A DNA stretch of 64,000 nucleotides from Alginatibacterium sediminis. GTDB lineage: Bacteria > Pseudomonadota > Gammaproteobacteria > Enterobacterales > Celerinatantimonadaceae. The stretch is from contig NZ_RAQO01000008.1 of assembly GCF_003610775.1 (NCBI RefSeq), positions 62,001 to 126,000 of the forward strand, written 5' to 3'. Shown piece after piece: positions 46,923 through 56,628 of the stretch. Both the position numbers and the translations under genes were made by a program. Numbering within the stretch: position 1 is the first letter of the stretch; the number at the start of each line of letters is the position of its first letter. The notes under the pieces were generated by a model. That model did no database searches and was not told where the DNA came from. It saw only the letters and a program-made list of their open reading frames with translations.

Positions 46923-48419
46923 TTATTCTTCGTCACCGAACCAGCAAATTTGTCTGGCGGCCATGATAAGTTCACCAGCTTTTTCTTCAGAAAGCTCTTC
47001 GATGTCCTCAAGTTCGTCTACACCTTGCTCAGCCAAATGCTCAAGCGTTACAACGCCGCGACTTGCAAGTACGAAAGCTAGATGGCGATCTAGGCCTTCA
47101 AGATTAAGTAGATCTTCGCTAGGTTCAGCGTTCTCAAGAGACTCTTCTTTAGCTAGTGCTTCTGTTACTAGTGCTGCTTTGGCGCGCTCACGCAATTGCG
47201 CCACAATGTCTTCGTCCATTCCATCGATGGCAAGTAGCTCACCAACAGGGACATAGGCAATTTCTTCTAGGGTCGTGAAACCTTCTTCAACCAATATAGT
47301 TGAGAATTCTTCATCGATATCCAAGTGTTTAACAAAAGCCAGTACGGCTTTTCCAGCTTCAGCTTGGTGCTTGTCATTGGCTTCTTCAACCGTCATGACA
47401 TTTAGCTCCCAACCCGTAAGTTGTGATGCTAGACGAACGTTTTGTCCGTTGCGGCCGATTGCCTGGGCAAGGTTGTCTGCTTCAACAGCAATGTCGATCG
47501 AATGATTGTCTTCATCAACAATAATTGATGCAACTTCAGCAGGCGCCATTGCATTGATAACAAATTGTGCAGGATTATCATCCCACAACACAATATCAAC
47601 TCGCTCGTTGCTCAGTTCACCTGATACCGCTTGCACCCGTGCACCACGCATACCAACACACGCACCAACCGGATCAATACGACGATCATTTGATTTCACA
47701 GCTATTTTAGCGCGAGAACCTGGATCACGTGCTGCGCACTTAAGTTCGATCATTTCTTCAGCAATTTCTGGCACTTCAATGCGGAATAATTCAATGATCA
47801 TCTCAGGGCGAGTACGACTCATAAACAATTGAGCGCCACGAGCTTCAGGTTTAACGGCAAACAACAAACCGCGAACACGGTCACCTGGGCGAAACGTCTC
47901 GCGAGGTAGTTGCTCATCACGATGAATGATAGCTTCAGCGTTGTTACCTAAATCAACGATAATGCTTTCGCGGGTTGCTTTTTTAACAACACCCGTTACC
48001 AATTCATTTACTTTGTCGTAGTACTGTTCAACAACTTGAGCACGCTCAGCTTCACGTACTTTTTGCACGATAACCTGTTTGGCTGTTTGTGTCGTAATAC
48101 GGTCAAAAGTTACCGATTCGATTTGCTCTTCTACAAACCCACCAAGTTCGATTTCAGGCTCATCAATTTGAGCCGCTTCGATGGTAATTTCGCGATAAGG
48201 ATTCTCAATTGCAGCTTCGTTTTCAACGGTCTGCCAGCGACGGTAGGTATCGAAACCACCGGTTTTACGGTCGATATCAACACGAACCGCAATGTCACCT
48301 TCGTATTTTTTCTTTGTTGCCGTCTCTAGCGCTGTTTCCATCGCTTCGAAGATTTTTTCACGTGGCAGTGCTTTCTCGTTAGATACCGCATCAACCACTA
48401 ATAAAACTTCTTTGTTCAT
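46923..48419 (-). CDS. nusA: Transcription termination/antitermination factor NusA
   Basis: 498 residues. Binds RNA polymerase and RNA, and controls pausing, termination and antitermination. N-terminal domain (about 1-125), S1 (about 135-200: [24 protein letters not shown]), KH1-KH2 (about 230-345, with [17 protein letters not shown] and [18 protein letters not shown]) and two C-terminal helix-hairpin repeats (about 365-495) that contact the alpha subunit CTD and N protein. ATG 48419. It lies 12 bp after rimP and 25 bp before infB. Confidence 0.97.
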   Translation of the reverse strand: MNKEVLLVVDAVSNEKALPREKIFEAMETALETATKKKYEGDIAVRVDIDRKTGGFDTYRRWQTVENEAAIENPYREITIEAAQIDEPEIELGGFVEEQIESVTFDRITTQTAKQVIVQKVREAERAQVVEQYYDKVNELVTGVVKKATRESIIVDLGNNAEAIIHRDEQLPRETFRPGDRVRGLLFAVKPEARGAQLFMSRTRPEMIIELFRIEVPEIAEEMIELKCAARDPGSRAKIAVKSNDRRIDPVGACVGMRGARVQAVSGELSNERVDIVLWDDNPAQFVINAMAPAEVASIIVDEDNHSIDIAVEADNLAQAIGRNGQNVRLASQLTGWELNVMTVEEANDKHQAEAGKAVLAFVKHLDIDEEFSTILVEEGFTTLEEIAYVPVGELLAIDGMDEDIVAQLRERAKAALVTEALAKEESLENAEPSEDLLNLEGLDRHLAFVLASRGVVTLEHLAEQGVDELEDIEELSEEKAGELIMAARQICWFGDEE

Positions 48420-48431
48420 TCCTAAGCCTCT

Positions 48432-48890
48432 TTAATCAAACTGGGGAATCAAATGTGCTTTCTGAATATTGTTCACCGCAAGACGCTGTTCTTTTCCTTC
48501 AACAGCTAACACGACAACATCGTTTTCTACACCAACTATTTCACCTGTCCATTTACGCTGATTGTTTAATGCCAATCGCGTCTGAACAAATGCTTGTTCA
48601 CCAACAAAACGTTGGTAATGTTCACTTTCAAATAAAGGACGTTCTAACCCAGGCGAAGATACTTCAAGGCTATACTCATTACTAATTGGATCTTCAACAT
48701 CCAAAATAGCACTGACTTGACGGCTCACCTCAGCGCAAGCGTCTACATCGATACCATTTTCATGATCAATATATAGTCTTAAAACCGAAAATTTGCCCGC
48801 GTTAACGTACTCTATTCCCCATAATTCGAAGCCTGTTGCCTCGACTGCAGGACGCAGCATGTCAGTTAAGCGTTGTTCAATTGTGGCCAA
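48432..48890 (-). CDS. rimP: Ribosome maturation factor RimP
   Basis: 152 residues. Needed for 30S subunit assembly. Two-domain family: EQRLTDMLRPAVEATGFELWGIEYV, VLRLYIDHENGIDVDACAEVSRQVSAILDVEDPI and YSLEVSSPGLERPLF. The start is TTG 48890, with GGAG five bases upstream; no ATG lies near the conserved N-terminus. First protein gene of the rimP-nusA-infB operon. Two terminators separate it from tRNA-fMet upstream, so it should have its own promoter between about 48900 and 49095. Confidence 0.95.
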   Translation of the reverse strand: MATIEQRLTDMLRPAVEATGFELWGIEYVNAGKFSVLRLYIDHENGIDVDACAEVSRQVSAILDVEDPISNEYSLEVSSPGLERPLFESEHYQRFVGEQAFVQTRLALNNQRKWTGEIVGVENDVVVLAVEGKEQRLAVNNIQKAHLIPQFD

Positions 48891-48908
48891 GTGTTCTCCT
48901 CCGGGTAT

Positions 48909-48929
48909 AAAAAAAGGGCTAAAAAGCCC
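48909..48929 (-). terminator. Weak terminator upstream of rimP
   Basis: 5-bp stem GGGCT/AGCCC (48916-48929) with T7 on the minus strand at 48909-48915. It is only about 20 bp upstream of the rimP start, so it could act as an attenuator of the rimP-nusA-infB operon. Confidence 0.55.
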
Positions 48930-48936
48930 AGTTTTG

Positions 48937-48962
48937 AGCTTTTATCGGAGCCGATAAAAGCT
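48937..48962. repeat. 12-bp perfect inverted repeat upstream of rimP
   Basis: AGCTTTTATCGG (48937-48948), AG, CCGATAAAAGCT (48951-48962). It sits between two terminators and has no T tract of its own. A regulator site or an RNA fold in the rimP leader are both possible. Confidence 0.8.
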
Positions 48963-48975
48963 ATGCTGACAAAAC

Positions 48976-49004
48976 AAAAAAGCCCCGATTAACGCGGGGC
49001 TTTT
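48976..49004 (-). terminator. Terminator after tRNA-fMet
   Basis: A6-GCCCCG (48976-48987), loop ATTAACG, CGGGGC-T4 (48995-49004). Read on the minus strand, it follows the tRNA genes by about 90 bp with T6 after the stem. Confidence 0.85.
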
Positions 49005-49096
49005 CTTTGTTCTGAGCCTTGTTCGCTACTTAGTTTAGTATAGCTCTAAAAGAGCAAACCAAAGTATTTCATCACAATACTTTTAAAACTAAGATT

Positions 49097-49173
<77 letters not shown>

Positions 49174-49224
49174 TCCGAATTGCCGTGCATAATATCACAT
49201 TCACAGCAAATTACACTAAAACTT

Positions 49225-49311
49225 TGGTGCCCAGAGCGGGACTTGAACCCGCACGTCCATACAGACACTACCCCCTCAAGATAGCGTGTCTACCAATTCC
49301 ACCACCTGGGC
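49225..49311 (-). tRNA. tRNA-Leu (GAG)
   Basis: 87 nt including the encoded CCA. Acceptor arms GCCCAGG/CTGGGCA-type pair, class II with a long variable arm, anticodon loop CTTGAGG (anticodon GAG) and T-arm GGTTCAAGTCC. Located directly downstream of secG, as leuU in E. coli, and probably transcribed with it. Confidence 0.96.
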
Positions 49312-49327
49312 ATTTTACTCTGAGGTT

Positions 49328-49660
49328 TTACTCGGGTACTGATTCCCCGATTGCAGGAGCTGTTGGTGCTTCACTAACTTGCTCAACTGCTGGTAGTGAT
49401 AGATCGCTCCACTCATCTACCTGCTTGGTTTGACGCGTGGTTAAGTTACCCAACACCAAACTCAAGATAAAGAACCCTGCTGCCATTACAGCGGTCATAC
49501 GTGTCAGAAAGTTACCTGAACCCGATGAACCAAATACAGTATTCGATGCTCCAGAACCGAATGAAGCGCCCATATCTGCACCCTTACCCTGCTGTAGAAG
49601 TACGAGACCAATCAGCGTTAGAGCAATTAACAAGTAAGCGACAATCAAAACAGTATACAT
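49328..49660 (-). CDS. secG: Preprotein translocase subunit SecG
   Basis: 110 residues. Inner-membrane SecYEG component. Two transmembrane helices (about 3-23 and 53-73), with the conserved loop LLQQGKGADMGASFGSGASNTVFGSSGSGNFLTR between them. The C-terminal 35 residues are acidic and variable. ATG 49660. glmM lies upstream, with a 198-bp gap holding a hairpin; tRNA-Leu lies 17 bp downstream. Confidence 0.96.
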   Translation of the reverse strand: MYTVLIVAYLLIALTLIGLVLLQQGKGADMGASFGSGASNTVFGSSGSGNFLTRMTAVMAAGFFILSLVLGNLTTRQTKQVDEWSDLSLPAVEQVSEAPTAPAIGESVPE

Positions 49661-49742
49661 AATTCAAATTCCGAAATAATTCCAAGTACAGAACCTGCAC
49701 TTGCGAAGCGGTCGAGATAGTAGCGAATCAAATTTAACAATA

Positions 49743-49771
49743 CAAGGGCAGTGTTTAAAAAACTGCCCTTG
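49743..49771. terminator. Hairpin between glmM and secG
   Basis: 10-bp stem CAAGGGCAGT (49743-49752) and ACTGCCCTTG (49762-49771), 9-base A/T loop. The minus-strand tail (TATTGTTAAATTT) is only partly T-rich, so it is a weak terminator or an mRNA-stabilising hairpin for glmM. Confidence 0.55.
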
Positions 49772-49858
49772 AATCGCTTGATTGCTGTAAATTCAACCAA
49801 AGGGTAACAAAACCATTGGCAATGGCGAGCTAAGTCGCCACATTTTGTGAACTAAGGC

Positions 49859-51196
49859 TTATTCGCAGGCTTTACGTACTGCGTCAGCGATGAGTTGCGC
49901 ACCTTGCTCAACTTTTTCCCCATCAGCACCTTCAACCATCACCCGAAGTAGTGGTTCAGTGCCTGACTTACGTAACAGTACACGCCCTTTGCCTGCAAGA
50001 TTAGTTTCAACCTGCGCAACGGCGTCACTTACTTCTTGGGAACTAAGTGGATTGCTATCACCACTAAAGCGCACATTTACTAATAACTGCGGGTACAGCG
50101 TTAGACCAGTTAACAACTCACGTAGGCTATGTTCTGAAGTTCGCATTGCGGCAAGAACTTGAAGCGCGGCAACGATCCCATCCCCGGTAGTCGTATGCTC
50201 AAGGCAAATGATATGGCCCGAATTTTCACCGCCTAAGCGCCAGCCTTTTTCGCTAAGTAGTTCCATCACATAACGATCGCCTACTTTTGAACGAGCGAAT
50301 GGTATGTCCATTCGAGCAAAGGCTTGTTCAAGCGCTAAGTTGCTCATCAAGGTCCCGACTACGCCACCATTGAATCGACCCAGTTGTTTGGCGTCTTTGG
50401 CAATAATATAAAGAATCTCATCACCATCGATGTGTTGGCCCAGGTGATCAATCATCATCACTCGGTCACCATCGCCATCAAGCGCAATACCAAGGTCAGC
50501 TTGATGCTCTAGTACTGTTTTGGCAAGCAAGCGAGTATCGGTAGCTCCACACTCTTCATTGATGTTAAGCCCGTTAGGCTTATCTCCAATTGAAATAACT
50601 TCCGCACCTAATTCTTGAAATACATTGGGTGCAATGTGGTAGGTGGCACCATGTGCACAATCAACAACAATTTTTAAACCATGCAAATTTAGCTTATTTG
50701 GAAAGGTGCTCTTACAAAATTCGATATAACGTCCAGCTGCATCTTCGATGCGGCGCGCTTTACCGAGTTGATCAGACTCAACACAACCCATTGGCTTGTC
50801 GAGTTCAGACTCAATGGCGATTTCTATTGCATCGGGCAATTTAGTACCGTCAGCTGAAAAAAACTTAATTCCGTTGTCGTAATACGGATTATGCGAAGCA
50901 CTAATAACGATACCAGCCTCAGCCCTATAGGTTCGGGTAAGGTAAGCGACCGCAGGGGTCGGCATAGGTCCCATGAATGCAGCTTTTACTCCAGCGGCAG
51001 AAAGACCAGCCTCTAAAGCAGACTCAAGCATATAACCTGAAATACGCGTATCTTTACCAATCAACACTTGCTTGGTTCCGCTTTGCGAAAGCACTTTACC
51101 GGCGGCATAGCCTAAGCGCATAGCGAAATCTGGTGTGATCGGGTATTGGCCAACTTTGCCACGCACTCCATCGGTGCCAAAATATTTTCTAGTCAT
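49859..51196 (-). CDS. glmM: Phosphoglucosamine mutase
   Basis: 445 residues. Converts glucosamine-6-phosphate to glucosamine-1-phosphate for UDP-GlcNAc, peptidoglycan and lipopolysaccharide. N-terminal [14 protein letters not shown], catalytic phosphoserine loop [19 protein letters not shown] (Ser near 102), metal loop [22 protein letters not shown] and the C-terminal [21 protein letters not shown] 51196 overlaps the folP stop by 4 bp (ATGA), so folP-glmM are translationally coupled, as in E. coli. Confidence 0.97.
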   Translation of the reverse strand: MTRKYFGTDGVRGKVGQYPITPDFAMRLGYAAGKVLSQSGTKQVLIGKDTRISGYMLESALEAGLSAAGVKAAFMGPMPTPAVAYLTRTYRAEAGIVISASHNPYYDNGIKFFSADGTKLPDAIEIAIESELDKPMGCVESDQLGKARRIEDAAGRYIEFCKSTFPNKLNLHGLKIVVDCAHGATYHIAPNVFQELGAEVISIGDKPNGLNINEECGATDTRLLAKTVLEHQADLGIALDGDGDRVMMIDHLGQHIDGDEILYIIAKDAKQLGRFNGGVVGTLMSNLALEQAFARMDIPFARSKVGDRYVMELLSEKGWRLGGENSGHIICLEHTTTGDGIVAALQVLAAMRTSEHSLRELLTGLTLYPQLLVNVRFSGDSNPLSSQEVSDAVAQVETNLAGKGRVLLRKSGTEPLLRVMVEGADGEKVEQGAQLIADAVRKACE

Positions 51197-52026
51197 AAGT
51201 TACTCTGCTTAAGTTTTGAATAAACGCGAAACGCATCCTTGGTTTGCCAAACATCATGCACTCGGAAAATCTGTCCGCCTAACTGGGCCGCCAATATAGC
51301 AGCTGTAATGCTTGCTGGCATACAATCTTGTGGTTCTCGGTGTAATAACTTACTAAACATACTTTTACGAGAGACGCCTACCAATAACGGCAGTTCAAAG
51401 CGTTCGAACCTTGCCAAGTTAGCAAGCAATTGATAATTGTGTTCAAGACTTTTACCGAATCCGAAGCCCGGATCGATAATCAACTTGTCTTTACTTAAAC
51501 CCGCAGCTGCAATCAACTCAATACGCTGCTTAAAAAACGACAAGACGTCGTCAACAACATGATGGTACTGGGGAGCATTTTGCATAGAACGCGGCTGTCC
51601 TTGCATGTGCATAATGCAAACCGGTACTTGTAACTCAACCGCTGTCGCAAGCGATCCTTCTAGGCTTAAGGCACAAACATCATTAATGATATTTGCCCCG
51701 GCCATAACGGCTTCTCGCATGACTAAAGCTTTACTCGTGTCTATCGAGATTAGCGCATCGCTACGCGCTCGAATATACTCAATCACAGGGATAACCCGTT
51801 GCAATTCTTGATCTAAACTAACACTTTTTGCTCCCGGACGAGTCGACTCACCGCCGATGTCCAGGATCTGTGCGCCTTGATCCAACATTTCGAGACCACG
51901 TTGAGTTGCCTTAAGTGGGTCAAGAAAATCTCCACCATCTGAAAATGAATCAGGAGTGGTATTGAGAATGCCCATAATCACAGGCTCTTCAAAACACTGC
52001 GTTGATACTGTAAATTTTTTAGTCAT
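51193..52026 (-). CDS. folP: Dihydropteroate synthase
   Basis: 277 residues. Joins p-aminobenzoate to dihydropterin pyrophosphate in folate synthesis; the sulfonamide target. TIM barrel with [84 protein letters not shown] and FRVHDV. The frame is open to GTG 52032; ATG 52026 is chosen. A terminator separates it from ftsH upstream. Confidence 0.96.
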   Translation of the reverse strand: MTKKFTVSTQCFEEPVIMGILNTTPDSFSDGGDFLDPLKATQRGLEMLDQGAQILDIGGESTRPGAKSVSLDQELQRVIPVIEYIRARSDALISIDTSKALVMREAVMAGANIINDVCALSLEGSLATAVELQVPVCIMHMQGQPRSMQNAPQYHHVVDDVLSFFKQRIELIAAAGLSKDKLIIDPGFGFGKSLEHNYQLLANLARFERFELPLLVGVSRKSMFSKLLHREPQDCMPASITAAILAAQLGGQIFRVHDVWQTKDAFRVYSKLKQSNL

Positions 52027-52037
52027 AGTCACATACT

Positions 52038-52063
52038 AAAAAGCCCTAGCAAGCTAGGGCTTT
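52038..52063 (-). terminator. Terminator between ftsH and folP
   Basis: A5-GCCCTAGC (52038-52050), AA, GCTAGGGC-TTT (52053-52063). On the minus strand the stem is followed by T5, 17 bp after the ftsH stop and just ahead of the folP start. Confidence 0.8.
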
Positions 52064-52079
52064 GTTGAACTTTTATGGC

Positions 52080-54068
52080 TTACTGAGTCGGTTTTTCGTT
52101 TGACTCATCAGCTTTGGGTGCATCGGCTTCAGAACTTTCAGAAACTGTTTCACTTGCTTCATCACTAGCCGGTTCTGCAGCTTCCACTTCTGATTCCGCA
52201 GCTGCCTTGGCTTGCTTATCAGCATCCGTATCTAAACTAGAAGTATCTGCTTCGCCCCAATCTGCGGGTGGACGCGGTTCTTTGCGCTCCATTAGATCGT
52301 CAATTTGCTTCGCATCAATAGTCTCGTACTTCATGAGCGTATCTTTCATCGCATGCAAAATATCAATGTTTGCATTCAGAAGTTCTTCCGAGCGTTGATA
52401 GTTGCGGTCAACAAAGGCGCGAATTTCTAGGTCAATAGCGCGAGCGGTGTCATCAGACATATGTTTAGTTTTAGCGGCACTGCGTCCTAAGAACACTTCG
52501 CCTTCATCGTCAGCATAAAGTAAGGGTCCCATTGAATCTGAGAAGCCCCACTGAGTCACCATTTTACGAGCAATTTCAGTCGCACGTTCGATATCGTTAC
52601 TGGCTCCGGTAGAGACCTTATCTTCGCCGTAAATAATTTTCTCGGCTAAACGGCCACCATATAAACTAGAAATCATACTTTCTAAATGTTGGCGAGAGTG
52701 ACTAACTCGGTCTCGTTCAGGTAAGTACATGGTCACACCTAAGGCTCGACCGCGAGGAATAATACTTACTTTATAAACAGGATCGTGTTCTGGAACCAAG
52801 CGACCGATTATCGCGTGTCCAGCTTCATGATATGCCGTCATTTCTTTTTCAGTCTCAGTCATAACCATTGATTTGCGCTCGGCACCCATCATGATTTTGT
52901 CTTTGGCTTTTTCAAATTCTTCCATGGCAACATTGCGTTTGCTAGAACGCGCTGCAAATAGTGCCGCTTCGTTCACTAAGTTGGCTAAATCAGCACCAGA
53001 GAAACCTGGAGTACCACGTGCTATCACAGCGGCATTAACATCATCACCCAAAGGAACTTTACGCATGTGAACCTTAAGGATCTGTTCACGGCCGCGGACA
53101 TCGGGCAAGCCAACAGTCACTTGACGGTCGAAACGACCAGGACGCAATAATGCAGGGTCGAGAACATCGGGTCTGTTTGTCGCAGCAATGACAATAATAC
53201 CCTCATTACCTTCAAATCCATCCATTTCAACCAGCATTTGGTTCAAGGTTTGTTCGCGCTCATCATGACCGCCACCTAGACCGGCACCACGTTGGCGACC
53301 AACGGCATCGATTTCATCAATAAAGATAATACAAGGCGCAGACTTCTTAGCTTGTTCGAACATGTCTCGAACCCTTGAAGCACCAACACCTACGAACATC
53401 TCAACAAAATCGGAACCCGAAATAGTGAAAAACGGTACTTTCGCTTCACCAGCAATCGCTTTAGCAAGTAAGGTTTTACCTGTACCAGGAGGACCTACCA
53501 ACAAAATACCAGTTGGGATCTTACCGCCTAGCTTTTGGAATTTACTTGGGTCGCGCAAGTAGTCGACAAGTTCGGCAACTTCTTCTTTGGCTTCATCACA
53601 ACCAGCAACATCCACAAAAGTAGTTTTGATTTGATCTTCGCTCATCAAACGGGCTTTGCTTTTACCAAAGGACATTGCACCTTTGCCGCCGCCGCCTTGC
53701 ATTTGACGCATAAAGAAAATCCAAACACCGATGAGAAGCAGCATTGGGAACCATGAAATGAAGATCGAAGTCAGTAAACTTTGTTCTTCTGGTGGCTCAC
53801 CTACAACTTTAACATTGTGCGTAATAAGGTCATTGAGAATGTCCTTATCATGCATCGGGATATAAGTTTGGAATTGGTCACCACTGCGGGTAACACCTGT
53901 GATTTCAGGACCATTGAAACGAACTTCACGGATCTGTTCTTGATTCACCTGTTTAACGAAGGTTGAATAGTCTAGTTGTCTTCCTTTGATCGAATCTGGG
54001 CTAAAGCTCTGAAAAACCGACATTAATACGACGGCGATCACTAACCACAAGATCAAGTTTTTTGCCAT
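52080..54068 (-). CDS. ftsH: ATP-dependent zinc metalloprotease FtsH
   Basis: 662 residues. Membrane-bound AAA+ protease that degrades misfolded membrane proteins and regulators such as LpxC and RpoH. Two N-terminal transmembrane helices (about 5-25 and 97-118) flank a periplasmic domain. AAA module with Walker A GPPGTGKT (about 195), Walker [10 protein letters not shown] and the SRH region; zinc site HEAGH (about 415) with a distal Asp. The last 60 residues are Glu/Ala/Ser-rich. The frame is open to a TTG at 54077; ATG 54068 ([22 protein letters not shown]) equals the E. coli start. rlmE lies 194 bp upstream. Confidence 0.97.
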   Translation of the reverse strand: MAKNLILWLVIAVVLMSVFQSFSPDSIKGRQLDYSTFVKQVNQEQIREVRFNGPEITGVTRSGDQFQTYIPMHDKDILNDLITHNVKVVGEPPEEQSLLTSIFISWFPMLLLIGVWIFFMRQMQGGGGKGAMSFGKSKARLMSEDQIKTTFVDVAGCDEAKEEVAELVDYLRDPSKFQKLGGKIPTGILLVGPPGTGKTLLAKAIAGEAKVPFFTISGSDFVEMFVGVGASRVRDMFEQAKKSAPCIIFIDEIDAVGRQRGAGLGGGHDEREQTLNQMLVEMDGFEGNEGIIVIAATNRPDVLDPALLRPGRFDRQVTVGLPDVRGREQILKVHMRKVPLGDDVNAAVIARGTPGFSGADLANLVNEAALFAARSSKRNVAMEEFEKAKDKIMMGAERKSMVMTETEKEMTAYHEAGHAIIGRLVPEHDPVYKVSIIPRGRALGVTMYLPERDRVSHSRQHLESMISSLYGGRLAEKIIYGEDKVSTGASNDIERATEIARKMVTQWGFSDSMGPLLYADDEGEVFLGRSAAKTKHMSDDTARAIDLEIRAFVDRNYQRSEELLNANIDILHAMKDTLMKYETIDAKQIDDLMERKEPRPPADWGEADTSSLDTDADKQAKAAAESEVEAAEPASDEASETVSESSEADAPKADESNEKPTQ

Positions 54069-54262
54069 GTCACTCAAGACGAAAACCTCATTAGGGTAAT
54101 AAAAATTACATGTTAAATACAGATGTTGCCGGCAAAACCCTGCTAGCGAACATTCATTTTGCTAATAACCAATAAAAATAAAAGGCATATAGCATCAAGC
54201 CTACTATAATAATGTGCCGATAGACCAGCGTTATTGCGAATTGATCTTAATAACGTGCGTCA

Positions 54263-54892
54263 CTAGTGCTTATAACCATTTGCAACGATGTAGACTTCAC
54301 GCGAACGTGCACGCGAAGAATCAGGTTTACGGATTTTTACCACTTTAAACGCTTCTTTTACTTGGGCCAAAAATGCATCAAAGCCTTCACCCTGGAACAC
54401 TTTCACTACAAACGTACCCTTTTTACTAAGCACCTGATGGCACATATCTAAAGCTAACTCGACCAGATAAACGCCGCGCGCTTGATCTGAGCTTTGGTTG
54501 CCACTGATATTTGGCGCCATATCTGAGAGCAAAACATCAACTTTTGCTTCTCCAACCCGTTTCAACAGAGCATTTAGCACTGCTTCTTCACGAAAATCAC
54601 CTTGTAGAAAATCAACACCTGCAATCGGGTCCATTTGTAAAATATCGCAAGCGATCACCATGCCATCCATACCGACTTTTTCAGTCGCGTATTGAGACCA
54701 CCCTCCAGGTGCAGCTCCAAGGTCAACCACCGTCATTCCTGGTTTAAACAACTTATCTTTGGCTTGCATTTCTTCAAGTTTAAATACAGCTCTAGAACGC
54801 AAACCTTGTTGCTTAGCTTTTTGAACATAATGGTCACTGTGGTGCTCAGTTAACCAGCGTTTGGAGCTAGCAGTGTGTTTTTTGTTGGTCAT
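54263..54892 (-). CDS. rlmE: 23S rRNA (uridine-2552-2'-O)-methyltransferase RlmE
   Basis: 209 residues. Methylates U2552 in the ribosomal A loop; heat-shock inducible in E. coli. KDKE-type catalytic set: Lys in [12 protein letters not shown], Asp in LLSDMAPN, Lys in [13 protein letters not shown], Glu in [13 protein letters not shown] loop [17 protein letters not shown] 54892 is chosen over a TTG at 54910. Divergent from yhbY and upstream of ftsH, as in E. coli. Confidence 0.96.
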   Translation of the reverse strand: MTNKKHTASSKRWLTEHHSDHYVQKAKQQGLRSRAVFKLEEMQAKDKLFKPGMTVVDLGAAPGGWSQYATEKVGMDGMVIACDILQMDPIAGVDFLQGDFREEAVLNALLKRVGEAKVDVLLSDMAPNISGNQSSDQARGVYLVELALDMCHQVLSKKGTFVVKVFQGEGFDAFLAQVKEAFKVVKIRKPDSSRARSREVYIVANGYKH

Positions 54893-54987
54893 AGTTGAAA
54901 AACCTAGCAAACGAGTACAATGAAAAATTGGTATAAGTGATAGATGGCGTTAAAATACGTTTTTTCAACCCAGGATTACAAAATAAT

Positions 54988-55284
54988 ATGCAGCTCTCAA
55001 CAAAACAGAAGCAGCACCTTAAAGCGCAAGCGCACCCATTGAAAACCGTGGTCCAACTCGGATCCAACGGTTTAACAGAAGGTGTAATTGCAGAAATCGA
55101 AGCCGCTATTTCACATCACGAGCTGATTAAAGTAAAAGCTCCAGGTGCAGAGAAAGAGCTTAGAGACCAGATTGCCGCCACTATCGCCGAGCAAACTCAA
55201 AGCGAATTAGTTCAAATTATCGGTAATGTAATGGTTTTTTACCGTACCAGCGACTTGAATAAAATCCAACTACCACGTCGATAG
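54988..55284 (+). CDS. yhbY: YhbY/CRM-domain RNA-binding protein
   Basis: 98 residues, a single CRM domain that binds pre-50S ribosomal particles. It aligns with E. coli YhbY: LSTKQKQHLKAQAHPLKTVVQLGSNGLTEGVIAEIEAAISHHELIKVK, and IIGNVMVFYR near the end. The GxxG-like loop LGSNGLT is present. The frame is open to 54937; ATG 54988 matches the family start. Divergent from rlmE, followed by a strong terminator. Confidence 0.95.
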   Translation: MQLSTKQKQHLKAQAHPLKTVVQLGSNGLTEGVIAEIEAAISHHELIKVKAPGAEKELRDQIAATIAEQTQSELVQIIGNVMVFYRTSDLNKIQLPRR

Positions 55285-55342
55285 AGAAATTGACTCTACA
55301 AAGATTTAAGCTCTTTGTTGAACGATGAATTTAGCTAGATAC

Positions 55343-55373
55343 AAAAAAGCCTGAGTGTTAGCTCAGGCTTTTT
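55343..55373. terminator. Terminator between yhbY and the unknown gene
   Basis: A6-GCCTGAG (55343-55355), loop TGTTAG, CTCAGGC-T5 (55362-55373). It can act in both directions between the convergent genes. Confidence 0.85.
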
Positions 55374-55400
55374 ATCAATAATTAAAGCTAATCAGGTAAT

Positions 55401-55895
55401 TCAAACGACTTGAGATACCGAATACAACTCTGGCTGTGCGCCTTGCGGACTGTAGTCAGAAATCGATTTGTACAATTCTAATCGCCTAGCATTAACTTGT
55501 TGCTCAACAATACGGTCGACACTACCGTCAAGCGTGCTTTTAGCCGCGTAGTCTGTGACAGAAGAGCTACTTTTGGGCGCTTCATTACCAGTTGAGCTGG
55601 TATAATAGATCTCTGCGAGTTTCTCAGTATGCTGTACCGCATTCGCACCAAGCACAGTATTACGCTTTGCATCTGTAACTTGCTGTTGGGTATCTTGAGC
55701 AGACTGATAGTAACTTTCTACATTACGCTTAGTCGATAATTGTTGTTCCGGACTTAAGCTGTCGTAGCGGTTTTTAAGCTCCTGACCGATCTCGTCTTTA
55801 TTGGGCAACTGCGGCTCAATTGGTTGGGTAGAAACCTGACGATTTAAACTTCCTTGTTGATAAGTTGATATACCGACGTTTGCAGATATTTGCAT
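55401..55895 (-). CDS. Protein of unknown function, 164 residues
   Basis: I do not recognise a family. 164 residues, Gln/Ser/Thr-rich, no signal peptide or membrane segment, probably soluble and partly disordered. It has a short N-terminal segment MQISANVGISTYQQGSL, a charged helix NKDEIGQELKNRYDSLSPEQQLS, a Tyr/Gln helix around SYYQSAQDTQQQV and a Ser-run (APKSSSSV) before a final helix with RIVEQQVNARRLELY. Its N-terminal ISANVG-type start resembles small proteins found beside flagellar genes, but this is only an impression. ATG 55895. Between yhbY (convergent) and greA. Confidence 0.55.
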   Translation of the reverse strand: MQISANVGISTYQQGSLNRQVSTQPIEPQLPNKDEIGQELKNRYDSLSPEQQLSTKRNVESYYQSAQDTQQQVTDAKRNTVLGANAVQHTEKLAEIYYTSSTGNEAPKSSSSVTDYAAKSTLDGSVDRIVEQQVNARRLELYKSISDYSPQGAQPELYSVSQVV

Positions 55896-56041
55896 GTCTT
55901 ATAAAACCTCACCTAACAAAATTTGTACAATAATAACACTCTTTAGCTATCTGAACTAGACAAAAGGCTTCTCTAAAAATAGTCTTAGATAGCAAGTGCT
56001 TACTTATCGCGTGCCCAAAAGGGCCTCATAAAACAGTCTTA

Positions 56042-56518
56042 TTAAAGATACTCAACTGCTGTGATTTCATAATCTATATCGCCGCCCGGTGTGACGACCG
56101 TAACTTCATCATCAAGATTTTTACCAATTAAGCCTCGGGCGATTGGCGAATTAACCGAAATCAAGTTCAACTTAATGTCCGACTCGTCATCTCCGACAAT
56201 GCGATAGGTTTTCTCTTCCTCAGTATCCAAATTCAACAAGGTTACAGTTGCACCAAAGATAACTTTGCCCTTGTTTTCAATTTTAGTGACATCGATGATT
56301 TGGAGATGACTAAGCTTTGCTTCTATGTCTTGAATACGTCCTTCACAAAAACCTTGCTGTTCTCTTGCGGCGTGATACTCAGCATTCTCTTTCAAATCTC
56401 CGTGTTCCCGAGCAGTAGCAATATCTGCGACAATTTTAGGTCGTACAACAGACTTAAGGTTTTCGAGTTCTTGACGTAGCTTCTCAGCACCATGGACCGT
56501 CATTGGAATTTGTTGCAT
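56042..56518 (-). CDS. greA: Transcription elongation factor GreA
   Basis: 158 residues. Stimulates RNA cleavage by backtracked RNA polymerase. N-terminal coiled coil (about 1-75: [53 protein letters not shown], with tip acidic residues) and a C-terminal FKBP-like domain (about 80-158, [42 protein letters not shown]). It follows carB, with a terminator between. Confidence 0.97.
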   Translation of the reverse strand: MQQIPMTVHGAEKLRQELENLKSVVRPKIVADIATAREHGDLKENAEYHAAREQQGFCEGRIQDIEAKLSHLQIIDVTKIENKGKVIFGATVTLLNLDTEEEKTYRIVGDDESDIKLNLISVNSPIARGLIGKNLDDEVTVVTPGGDIDYEITAVEYL

Positions 56519-56537
56519 AAAATTGAATTTCCTCAGT

Positions 56538-56569
56538 AAAAAAAACTGGCGGTATAAACCGCCAGTTTT
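56538..56569 (-). terminator. Terminator between carB and greA
   Basis: A8-CTGGCGGT (56538-56553), loop ATAA, ACCGCCAG-TTTT (56558-56569). On the minus strand the stem is followed by T8. It separates carB and greA transcripts. Confidence 0.85.
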
Positions 56570-56628
56570 AACTATCTCTATTTGTCTATTCTAACCATTT
56601 TTAAACAAATGGAAAAGAATTGGAAGCC

